Assembly: GCA_031553535.1 (NCBI GenBank)
Contig: JAVBLM010000019.1
Span: 186,001-250,000, forward strand
From: JAIROC01 sp031553535
GTDB taxonomy: Bacteria; Bacteroidota; Bacteroidia; Bacteroidales; WCHB1-69
Direction: 5' to 3'
Length of the DNA stretch: 64,000 nucleotides
Part shown: positions 17,551 to 25,716 of the stretch, in pieces
How positions within the stretch are numbered: position 1 is the stretch's first letter
How the letters are laid out: the number at the start of each line of letters is the position of its first letter
Program-made: the position numbers and the translations under genes
Notes under the pieces: generated by a model
Told to the model about the DNA's origin: nothing
The model's input: the letters and a program-made list of their open reading frames with translations, nothing else
Database searches by the model: none

Positions 17551-18192
17551 CAACTATTTTGAATATCAAATATATAAAAAAACAAAAAAAACAAATACAT
17601 AACTTCTATCTGTTTGATATTCAGAAATAAAAAATAAGAAACAACATTTCTAAGCCTCTTTTCTGTAAATTATTATTTATTTAGTATTCAGGAATATATA
17701 AAACAACGAAAATGTTATAATTTTTAATACTTAGTTTATCATTATCCGTACAGTTAGAAGGTTTTATTTTTTTTCCTCTTAAGAAATTATTTGAAAGCAT
17801 GTAATTTAGAACAGGTTTTATCTTCTCGATTTATCAAGAAAGATATTAATCATCAAAAGAAGATGCTAATATACTCTTTATGCACATAGAAATCGATTGA
17901 TAATTAATTGTTTTTTTTTATTAAAGTGGTAGAAATAGAAAAATAAATTGTTTTTTTGTCAAAAATATAGAAATATTATTATACTTTTGCTGATTAATAA
18001 TCTGTTATTAAATGGATGTAAATGAAACGACTATTTTTATTCTGTGAATTATACCACATCAGCTTATTTTAAGTTCAGTGATTACATTCACTTAAAGAAT
18101 AAAATTAATTGATTTTCATTTTATTATTATATAATTTAAATAAAGAATTAACTATTGCAAATTTTTGAAAAGAGTGAAGGAAATTAAGATTT
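17551..18192. other. Long AT-rich intergenic region with a plus-strand promoter
   Basis: About 640 bases of very AT-rich sequence with no credible frame. A -7 box TACTTTTG at 17982-17989 on the plus strand would serve the gene at 18193 with an unusually long leader of about 200 bases. I see no clear riboswitch or terminator in that leader. Confidence 0.5.
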
Positions 18193-19068
18193 ATGAATAG
18201 TCGATTACTAGTTATATTAATCATGTTTAGCAGTTTGACTGCTTTTTCACAGACAAAACACTGCCTCCGTGCCAGTGGAACTGTCGGAATGAACTCTCTA
18301 TTCTATAGTATAGATGGAGGATCAAGCAAACCTAAACTTGGTTTTGGTGGAAAATTTAACTATACTTATTATTTTACCCCTAACTGGGGGATTATGACAG
18401 GCGTTGAAGCATCTATGTATTCAACAGACGGATATTTAGATGGTGCTTACATTTCCATTGATGATCAAATCGATGATGAAGGCGATGTCTATCGGAAAGA
18501 TATCTATTTTAGAGACTGGCATGAAAACGAAAAGATCCTCTTTGCCGAAATTCCGGTAATGCTTACCTATCAATATGATTTTGGCCTAAGAAAACGGAGA
18601 AAAATATACATCGACCTGGGAGTAAAAGTACAAGTTCCGCTAATTGCCAACTACAAAGTTACCAGTGGAGAATTGGAAATCCAAGGATATTATGAAAGAT
18701 GGAATGTAACTCTTTTCGGGTTACCCAACCATGGTTTTGGAACACAAGGAGCTAAAAACACCGCCGGTAAATTAAATATTCCGTTTAATATTTCCGCAAC
18801 ATTAGGGATAGGCTTCTCTTTCGAAGTTTCTAAAATGGTAGATATCTTCATAGGAGGCACTTTCGATTACGGTTTCATGAATATGAAAACCACCGATAAT
18901 GGAGACTTGCTTTGTATGGACGCTAATCAAAATCTGCAATATAACGGAATCCTCAACTCTTCGGCCATTGAAAAAGCAAATACGGTTTCCGTACAGGGAG
19001 AAGTTGGCGTACGTATTGCCGTAGGCAAACAAGGCCCTGGCGGAATTTACGGTTATCGTCACAAATAA
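18193..19068 (+). CDS. Outer membrane beta-barrel protein (PorT-like family)
   Basis: 291 residues with a signal peptide (MNSRLLVILIMFSSLTAFSQ, cleavage about residue 20) followed by alternating amphipathic strands with aromatic ends, such as FGGKFNYTYYFTPNWGIMTGVEASMYST and VDIFIGGTFDYGFM. This is the pattern of the PorT/OMP_b-brl_2 family of Bacteroidetes barrels. No enzyme motif. It is transcribed alone; the ligand or partner is unknown. Confidence 0.75.
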   Translation: MNSRLLVILIMFSSLTAFSQTKHCLRASGTVGMNSLFYSIDGGSSKPKLGFGGKFNYTYYFTPNWGIMTGVEASMYSTDGYLDGAYISIDDQIDDEGDVYRKDIYFRDWHENEKILFAEIPVMLTYQYDFGLRKRRKIYIDLGVKVQVPLIANYKVTSGELEIQGYYERWNVTLFGLPNHGFGTQGAKNTAGKLNIPFNISATLGIGFSFEVSKMVDIFIGGTFDYGFMNMKTTDNGDLLCMDANQNLQYNGILNSSAIEKANTVSVQGEVGVRIAVGKQGPGGIYGYRHK

Positions 19069-19417
19069 GATCGAAAGCCATGCTGATGTCCCTTTCTGAT
19101 TCACGTTAATTTAGCGACAGAAGTTATACAGGCTATACAAAATTACAGGAAGTCATAAATAATGGTGAATGATTAATGATAAATGGTTAATTCCGCTTTT
19201 TGTTTTCTTCCTTTTCAACTGTCTTTTTATTATTAATTAGTAGCTGAATATATTTTTTCCGCCAATCTCCCGGATTTTTCCCTGAATCTTACATTTTGAA
19301 TCTTGAATTTACCATTAATCACTATTTCTATAACTTGTGTAACTTCTTATAACTTGCGCAACTTCTATCGGCGAAGAAATATTTTTCCGGATTTACGCTT
19401 TGTAAAGAGAGAAATGG
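19069..19417. other. Intergenic region with a dispersed 30-bp repeat
   Basis: Non-coding. At 19307-19336 it has a 30-base sequence repeated with two mismatches at 31099-31128. Both copies lie 80-90 bases upstream of a -7 box. Two AACTT-rich motifs follow it. I see no gene here. Confidence 0.55.
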
Positions 19418-19425
19418 TATATTTG
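19418..19425 (+). promoter_or_regulatory. Promoter -7 box (TATATTTG)
   Basis: Exact match to TAnnTTTG, 34 bases before the ATG at 19459. It decides that start over a longer frame that begins at 19303 upstream of the promoter. Confidence 0.65.
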
Positions 19426-19458
19426 TGGACAAATTTTAAGAATAATCGAAAGCGAACC

Positions 19459-20745
19459 ATGAATACACTCAATACTTCTAAAACAAGATTATTAATAATC
19501 GCACTGTTGCTGGTAACTTTATCCGGATCGGTTTTCGCCCAAAAAGGTAAATCAAAAAATGAGAAAGTAGTTGATACAACTATTGTATCGGAGGAGAATA
19601 TACCCGCCGACGTTTTTAAAACATATAAAAAACGGTATGCAACAGCCGTCGATCCTGTTTGGAGATTCTATAAAGATGTACAAATATATAAAGTCAACTG
19701 TGTATACCGGAATATTCCTTCCGTAATATCCTATACAAAGGAAGGAAACTGGATTGAAACTATTGAAGAATGGGAAATTGACAGATTGCCTTCGGCTTGT
19801 ATAAAAAGTATTAATTTATATTATAACGACTACGAGATTAATTCAGTTCAAAAAATACTCGACAGCAGTAAAAACGACCTATTTATCGTAGGAATCTTCG
19901 AGAAACAAAATATAAAAAAGAAACTTGAAACAACAGTATACCTGGATAAGTCAGGAAAATATATTCGATCGGAAGAGCCCGTCGAAACAGATGCAGATGG
20001 AACAGGGACAAGTAAGGCCGATAAAAAGCAAGCGAAAGAAGATGAAAGATTGAAGAAGGAATTCGAAAAAGACAGACGATTAGATATCTATCCTACAAAA
20101 TTAACGGAAGAGGAACTTCCGCCTTCTATTCAAAGATGGGTAAAGGTAAATTATCCTGATTATGTTTATAAAGATATCGCATACGAAGAATACGATGAGT
20201 TTGAAAATGAAGGGAATGTTTATCAAATCGTGATACAGAGAACCGGAATTAATCAACCGCACGCAACCGTTTGGTTTACCAGGGATGGGGATTTTCTGAA
20301 ACTGGAAGACCTCTTTAAAGAAGAAACCCAAAACGAAGAACAACAAGCTGAGGAACCGGTTCCTGTAGTGAAGCGAGAAGTAAAACCGGAAACAGTTACC
20401 GCCTTTGAGACCAAATATCCCCGGGCAAAAAACACCTCCTGGGAAGAAGATGAAGACGGGAATTGGGTTGCTTCCTATACGGATCAATACGGGGAAAACC
20501 AGGCTACATTCTCAGATAAATCCTCCGAATGGATGTATACAAAAACACGTGTTTCCGATGTAAACAGAATCCCATCAGCGATACGTACATATATCGATAA
20601 AAATTACCCTAAACAGGAGATAACACAAGGGTGGTCGATAAAAACGCCTGACACAAAACCGTATTATACTGTTGAATTATACTATAAAAAGATGAAATCA
20701 ACAGAATATCTTGATTTCTGGACAACCGGAAAGCCTAAAGAATAA
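19459..20745 (+). CDS. Secreted PepSY-like repeat protein
   Basis: 428 residues. A signal peptide (TRLLIIALLLVTLSGSVFAQ) is followed by several modules of the form 'xP..V...F...YP.A....W....DG.Y.V.Y', for example VKPETVTAFETKYPRAKNTSWEEDEDGNWVASYTD and IPSAIRTYIDKNYPKQEITQGWSIKTPDTKPYYTVEL. These resemble the PepSY-like (BLIP-type) periplasmic domains common in Bacteroidetes. A charged linker (about residues 175-205, Lys/Glu/Asp-rich) separates the halves. The start is set by the promoter box. Function unknown. The U32 gene follows after 7 bases. Confidence 0.7.
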   Translation: MNTLNTSKTRLLIIALLLVTLSGSVFAQKGKSKNEKVVDTTIVSEENIPADVFKTYKKRYATAVDPVWRFYKDVQIYKVNCVYRNIPSVISYTKEGNWIETIEEWEIDRLPSACIKSINLYYNDYEINSVQKILDSSKNDLFIVGIFEKQNIKKKLETTVYLDKSGKYIRSEEPVETDADGTGTSKADKKQAKEDERLKKEFEKDRRLDIYPTKLTEEELPPSIQRWVKVNYPDYVYKDIAYEEYDEFENEGNVYQIVIQRTGINQPHATVWFTRDGDFLKLEDLFKEETQNEEQQAEEPVPVVKREVKPETVTAFETKYPRAKNTSWEEDEDGNWVASYTDQYGENQATFSDKSSEWMYTKTRVSDVNRIPSAIRTYIDKNYPKQEITQGWSIKTPDTKPYYTVELYYKKMKSTEYLDFWTTGKPKE

Positions 20746-20752
20746 CCGTTAT

Positions 20753-22573
20753 ATGAAGCTTCTGGAGTTGCTTGCCCCTGCTAAAAACCTGTCGGGAGGG
20801 AAAAAAGCAATAAATTATGGTGCCGATGCGGTGTATATAGGTGCTGATCGTTTTGGCGCAAGAAAACAGGCAGGGAACAGCCTGCCGGATATTGCAGCTT
20901 TAATAGGATATGCTCATTTATATCGATCCAAAGTATATATTACATTAAATACACTATTCTATCAGGAAGAACTGGAGGATGTTCATAAACTGATCGTCGA
21001 ATTATACAATATTGGTGCGGACGCTTTGATAATTCAGGATGTTGCCATATTGGAAATGGACTTACCTCCCATACCTATCCATGCAAGTACCCAGATGCAT
21101 AATTCGGATCTCCTGAAAATAAAATTCTGGGAAGAAAACGGCTTCAAACGTGTCGTCTTAGCCAGGGAATTGCTGCCCTCTGAAATCTCAACGATCCGGG
21201 CAAATACGAATATTGAGTTGGAATGCTTCATTCACGGTGCATTATGTGTTTGTTATAGCGGACAATGTTATCTGAGTGAATATATTGGTGGCAGGAGTGC
21301 CAATCGTGGCATGTGTGCTCAGCCCTGCCGGTTGCCTTATAATCTATTGGATAAAAATAAACAGAAGATCATTGAAAACAAGCATTTGTTATCGTTGAAG
21401 GATATGAACAGAGCAGAGTATCTCTCCGGTTTAATACATGCAGGAGTAAGTTCTTTTAAAATAGAAGGACGATTAAAAGATGAACCCTACATTACAAATG
21501 TGGTGAGTTATTACCGTCAATTACTGGATGATTTTATGACGGGGAATAACGGCGGATACAAAAAGGCATCTATCGGGAATACCCTTGTATCCTTCATGCC
21601 GGATGTGGAAAAAACATTTAACCGGGGTTATATTCCTTATTTTATAGATGAACATTCTTCCGGCCTGGCCAACTTCGACACACCGAAATCACTGGGGAAA
21701 TACATCGGGAAAGTTGATAAGATACAACAAAATGCCTTCCATCTAAACACAACAGAAACCATAATCAACGGGGACGGACTATGTTGGATAACAGGGGAAG
21801 GATTATTAGACGGATCAAATGTAGATTCCGTAGACGGTAATTGGATAAAAAAAACAAACAACCATACGCCTGCCGTTGGAACCGAAGTGTTTCGAAATTA
21901 TGATCATGCATTTATTTCCATGCTTGGGAATGATAAGGCAACCCGCAGGATTAAATGTACCTTTTTATTGGAAGAATCCCCCGGTGGTTTTGTTTTACGC
22001 TTGACAGATGAGCAAAACAACCAAACAACTATTGATTTTCCTTTACAAAAAGAGCTTGCCAGGAATCCTGAATCAGCACAGCAAAACATAATCAATCAGT
22101 TGAAAAAATCAGGAGATTCTATTTTTGTTGTTGATCAGGTGTTTCTAAACCTGGATAATGATTATTTTTTCCCGATATCGGCATTAAATGCCATGCGCCG
22201 GAAAGCATTCGAATACCATGAACGGTTTTTACTTCAATCATACACTCCGGTAAGGATTGAATACAAAAAAAACCGCACAAAATATCCGCTCCATCCTGTT
22301 GATTTCCGGTTAAATGTAACGAACCCGTTAGCAGAACAATTTTACAGGGACAGAGGGGCGGAAACGGATAAATTATTTTTGGAAGAACCTGTAAATTGGA
22401 AGGGCAAAATCATATTTACCTCAAAGTATTGCCTGCGCAGGGAACTGAACAGTTGTCTGAAAAAGAACCATGGGAAAAACGCACAAGATCCTTTCTATTT
22501 GAGTTATAATGATTACCTGTTCCGCCTGCAATTCGATTGCGGCAAGTGTTGTATGCACCTTATTGCCGAATAA
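20753..22573 (+). CDS. Peptidase U32 family protein, RlhA/TrhP-like RNA hydroxylation enzyme
   Basis: 606 residues. The N-terminal U32 domain starts at LELLAPAKNLSGGKKAINYGADAVYIGADRFGARKQAGN. The Cys-rich signature ECFIHGALCVCYSGQCYLSEYIGGRSANRGMCAQPCRLPY (Cys at about 158, 165, 167, 172, 188 and 192) supplies ligands for the iron-sulfur cluster expected in this family. The C-terminal 200 residues fit the DUF3656 region of RlhA, which makes 5-hydroxycytidine in 23S rRNA; related enzymes act on tRNA wobble uridine. Which RNA is modified here cannot be told from sequence. The ATG at 20753 is preferred to an upstream start that lies inside the previous gene. Confidence 0.85.
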   Translation: MKLLELLAPAKNLSGGKKAINYGADAVYIGADRFGARKQAGNSLPDIAALIGYAHLYRSKVYITLNTLFYQEELEDVHKLIVELYNIGADALIIQDVAILEMDLPPIPIHASTQMHNSDLLKIKFWEENGFKRVVLARELLPSEISTIRANTNIELECFIHGALCVCYSGQCYLSEYIGGRSANRGMCAQPCRLPYNLLDKNKQKIIENKHLLSLKDMNRAEYLSGLIHAGVSSFKIEGRLKDEPYITNVVSYYRQLLDDFMTGNNGGYKKASIGNTLVSFMPDVEKTFNRGYIPYFIDEHSSGLANFDTPKSLGKYIGKVDKIQQNAFHLNTTETIINGDGLCWITGEGLLDGSNVDSVDGNWIKKTNNHTPAVGTEVFRNYDHAFISMLGNDKATRRIKCTFLLEESPGGFVLRLTDEQNNQTTIDFPLQKELARNPESAQQNIINQLKKSGDSIFVVDQVFLNLDNDYFFPISALNAMRRKAFEYHERFLLQSYTPVRIEYKKNRTKYPLHPVDFRLNVTNPLAEQFYRDRGAETDKLFLEEPVNWKGKIIFTSKYCLRRELNSCLKKNHGKNAQDPFYLSYNDYLFRLQFDCGKCCMHLIAE

Positions 22574-22809
22574 TTGAGAGGATTTAACGTTACAAATTCA
22601 AGATTCAACGTTCAAGATTATAAATAATTTTTCTGCATTTTATCTATTTTATCTGCTTTATCTGCTTTATCGATTTTATCAGTTTAATTTTTCCCGCAGA
22701 CCCCGCAGATTTTCCGCAGATTTTTTATTGTAAAATTCGCATTACTAATTCTTAATTCTTAATTTTTAATTCTTAATTCTCCAGAGCAGGCGTTCAGATG
22801 CCTTAGATA
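22574..22809. other. Intergenic AT-rich spacer
   Basis: Simple-sequence-like spacer with runs such as repeated ATTCTTAATT and TTTATCTGC motifs, leading into the 42-bp array. No gene is supported. Confidence 0.5.
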
Positions 22810-23271
22810 CCTGCTTGCAATTCCGGACAAAGGTTCAGGAACTCCTGAATACCTGTTTTCAATCTCAGACAAGTATCCGGGAAGTCTCGAAACCCTGTTT
22901 CCAGTTCCGGACAATGGTTCAGGAAGCCCTGGAACCCAGTTTGAAAATTCAAACAAGGAATACAAAAGGGGAAAAACCCTGTTTAAAAATCTAAACAGGG
23001 AATATCGCAGATGGAAAACCCTGTTTGAAAATCCAAACAAGGAATTCCACAGGAGGAAAACCCTGTTTGAAAATTCAAACAGGTAATACCATGACAAAGA
23101 CTGCCTGTTTGAAAATCAAAACAGGATTCATTACGGCAAAGACTGCCTGTTTAAAAATAAAAACAGGGTACATTACGACAAAGGCTGCCTGTTTAGAAAT
23201 AAAAACAGGGTACACTATGACAAAGGCTGCCTGTTTGAAAATCAAAACAGGGTCTGTTGCAATGGAAAGAA
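22810..23271. repeat. 42-bp tandem repeat array, locus 2 (11 units, no indels)
   Basis: Units begin (CCTG or variant) at 22810, 22852, 22894, 22936, 22978, 23020, 23062, 23104, 23146, 23188 and 23230: eleven units at exactly 42 bases. The first four are strongly diverged; the later ones share the dyad CCTGTTT-N8-AAACAGG plus a 20-base linker. Frames are broken (for example a plus-strand TAA at 22992), so no single protein spans the array. It sits in the U32-antiporter gap, 64 bases before a palindromic MITE-like element. Confidence 0.92.
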
Positions 23272-23334
23272 CCGGGACAAAACCGTTTGCCCGTATTCCT
23301 TTTTCTTTCTTTTGCCTTTTCTGTTTTTTACTTT

Positions 23335-23627
23335 GAACTTGTCAAAAGTTGACACAAGAATCGATCTTTTGTCAGGGATTATCTCACTACGTTTCGATGC
23401 TCTCACCTGCTTCGCGCTCGGGTGCCACGTCGCTCGTGCCTCATTCCTGCCTGACAGAGATCAGACCTCGCTCTTAATAACATATTGCCGTCATGCTGAA
23501 CTTGTTTCAGCATCCCCGTTTTTAAGGGGATTGCGGATCAAGTCCGCAATGACGCTCTTAACTAATATATTACCATTATCATTTGCGATGAACGAAGTAA
23601 TCCCTTAAATCAACTTTTGACAACTTT
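23335..23627. mobile_element. MITE-like palindromic element 1
   Basis: It starts with GAACTTGTCAAAAGTTGA and ends with a degenerate inverted copy (TCAACTTTTGACAACTTT, 23610-23627), about 293 bases in total. Inside are two REP-like palindromes, TGCTGAACTTGTTTCAGCA and ATTGCGGATCAAGTCCGCAAT, joined by CCCC-N5-GGGG. No transposase. It is the same family as element 2, with the internal palindrome pair in the opposite orientation. Confidence 0.7.
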
Positions 23628-23752
23628 TTTATAAAAACAATATAGCGAAAGGAAGAAATCAATCAAGAGAAAGGGAAAGATTTTTCTCTTTTAAGTTAGC
23701 CGGGTATTTTTCCGACGCCTCATTATAGGGCTTAACCATTTTAATATTGGCT

Positions 23753-23784
23753 TTTGCAAATCTCAATAAAAAATTATACTTTTG
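23753..23784 (+). promoter_or_regulatory. Full -33/-7 promoter upstream of MITE-like element 2
   Basis: TTTG at 23753-23756 and TACTTTTG at 23777-23784 are spaced by 20 bases, the best complete match to the Bacteroidetes promoter (TTTG - 19 to 21 - TAnnTTTG) in the window. The next gene on this strand is the antiporter at 24247; element 2 lies between them. Confidence 0.7.
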
Positions 23785-23800
23785 CAAGTAATCATATAGT

Positions 23801-24136
23801 GAACTTGTCAAAAGTTGATATAAAATGAATAAAGGTTATCTCACTACATGTCGATGCACTCACCTGCTTCGCGTCCGGATGCTTCGTCGTTCCTCCTTAC
23901 AATGGCGGAAGTGTGTCATTGCGGACTTGATCCGCAATCCCCTTAAAAACGGGGATGCTGAAACAAGTTCAGCATGACGGTAGCAGGTTTATTCAGAGCG
24001 AGAACCGAAATCCGAAGGATTCGGTATAGCCAACCACCCGAGCCACGGAGTGTAGCGATTGCATCGACACGTAGCGAGATAACCGAACTTGCGAGCTCAA
24101 TGGAGTTAACCTCCGGTATCAACTTTTGACAAGTTC
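23801..24136. mobile_element. MITE-like palindromic element 2
   Basis: 336 bases bounded by perfect 18-base inverted repeats (GAACTTGTCAAAAGTTGA and TCAACTTTTGACAAGTTC). A second inner pair, TTATCTCACTAC... and ...GTAGCGAGATAA, extends the palindromy. The core carries the same two REP-like palindromes as element 1 but inverted. No coding sequence. It lies between a good promoter and the antiporter gene, so it would be transcribed in that gene's leader. Confidence 0.8.
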
Positions 24137-24246
24137 AATAATAGCTTGGAATCGTAATATATCGGAATCAAATAAACAAATAAATATAGAATAATGTGAA
24201 CATTACTACTACTACACGGAGTTTAATGTGTCTTTAGATAGTCTGC

Positions 24247-25716
24247 ATGGGAATAACCTTTGAAAATGCGCTTTTAGTCCTTTCGATTTTACTGTTTGTT
24301 TCCCTTATCGGAGGGAAAACATCTTACCGGTTTGGCGTTCCCGTATTAATTTTTTTTCTTGCTTTAGGAATGATAACCGGTTCGGAAGGTCTTGGCGGTA
24401 TTTATTTTGATAATCCCAATGTTGCCCAGAACTTAGGGATCGTCGCCTTGAATTTTATTCTTTTTTCCGGCGGGCTGAGTACCAATTGGAAGTTTATAAA
24501 ACCCGTTTTATGGCAAGGAATCAGTTTATCTACATTAGGGGTATTACTTACGGCTATTTCTGTAGGTCTCTTTGTCTGGTTACTGACAGATTTCTCCATC
24601 TATGAAGGATTATTATTGGGTTCGATAATATCATCAACCGATTCTGCTGCCGTTTTTTCTATTTTACGTTCTAAAAACTTATCATTGAAAGGTTATTTGC
24701 GTCCTGTGTTAGAATTAGAAAGCGGAAGCAACGATCCTATGGCTTATGTTTTGACGATTACGTTTCTAACACTTATCACAACTCCGGAAATGAGTTTATT
24801 GGGAGCGATTCCTATCTTTCTGCAACAAATCGGACTCGGTATAATATTTGGATTTGCAATGGGATGGATCGGGAAAAAAGTAATTAATAATATACGGTTA
24901 GATTACGAAGGAATGTACCCTGTGTTAATGATCGTAATCATGTTTTTTGCTTTCTCATTTACTAATTTCCTGGGAGGAAACGGATTCCTGGCTATTTATT
25001 TATCTGCAGTATATCTCGGAAATCAAGATATTATACATAAACAACAAATTATAAAGTGGTTTGACGGGTTTGCATGGTTAATGCAGATTTTGTTATTCCT
25101 AACGCTGGGGCTTCTTGTTTTTCCTTCCCACCTTATCGCAGTAGCAGGAATAGGATTGCTGATATCCCTGTTTTTAATGTTTGTAGCACGTCCAATCAGT
25201 GTATTCATCAGTTTATCATTTTTCAAAACATCGATACGTTACCGTAGCTTTATTTCATGGGTAGGACTCCGGGGTGCGGTTCCCATTGTATTTGCCACCT
25301 ACCCCATGATTGCGGGCTTGCCTATTGCCGAGACAATTTTCAATATTGTATTTTTTGTTTCGTTAACTTCCCTGTTTTTGCAGGGAACTACCTTATCGCA
25401 GGTAGCAAAATGGATGGGATTACTTGAAGAAGATGTTCCCAATGTGGATATGCCTCTGACCATTCTAGAAAATGATAATATCCGTTCTAAATTAACGGAA
25501 ATTGTACTTACCCAGGATAGCTTTGCCATTAATCGACGAATTGTAGATTTAGAAATACCGAAAGATATTCTAATTGCATTGATTCATCGGGGAGACGAGT
25601 ATCTGATTCCGAATGGATCTACCGAACTGGAGGAAGGTGACCAGTTGTTTTTAGTATCGGGAGATCAAAAAGCAATTTATCGTGCGTTTTATAATGATAT
25701 TGATGAAGATGAATAG
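24247..25716 (+). CDS. Potassium/proton antiporter, CPA1 family (NhaP2/CvrA-like)
   Basis: 489 residues: about 12-13 membrane helices (1-395) followed by a cytosolic TrkA-C type regulatory domain (about 400-480, ending LIPNGSTELEEGDQLFLVSGDQKAI). The transport core has SSTDSAAVFSILRSKNLSLKGYLRPVLELESGSNDPMAY, with the key Asp residues of helices 5 and 6, and SWVGLRGAVPIVFATYPMIAGL. NhaP2-type proteins exchange K+ (or Na+) for H+ and help with volume and pH control; the ion here is inferred from the TrkA-C domain. It overlaps the next gene by 8 bases. Confidence 0.9.
   Translation: MGITFENALLVLSILLFVSLIGGKTSYRFGVPVLIFFLALGMITGSEGLGGIYFDNPNVAQNLGIVALNFILFSGGLSTNWKFIKPVLWQGISLSTLGVLLTAISVGLFVWLLTDFSIYEGLLLGSIISSTDSAAVFSILRSKNLSLKGYLRPVLELESGSNDPMAYVLTITFLTLITTPEMSLLGAIPIFLQQIGLGIIFGFAMGWIGKKVINNIRLDYEGMYPVLMIVIMFFAFSFTNFLGGNGFLAIYLSAVYLGNQDIIHKQQIIKWFDGFAWLMQILLFLTLGLLVFPSHLIAVAGIGLLISLFLMFVARPISVFISLSFFKTSIRYRSFISWVGLRGAVPIVFATYPMIAGLPIAETIFNIVFFVSLTSLFLQGTTLSQVAKWMGLLEEDVPNVDMPLTILENDNIRSKLTEIVLTQDSFAINRRIVDLEIPKDILIALIHRGDEYLIPNGSTELEEGDQLFLVSGDQKAIYRAFYNDIDEDE

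Noticed and set aside
22810..23271. CRISPR array
   Set aside because: Units follow each other with a constant 42-base period and graded divergence over the whole unit; there are no unique spacers of constant length between identical repeats, and no cas genes are present.
23025..23608. Plus-strand frames over array locus 2 and MITE-like element 1
   Set aside because: They begin or run in repeats and palindromes; in-frame stops occur a few units upstream, and no homology is visible.
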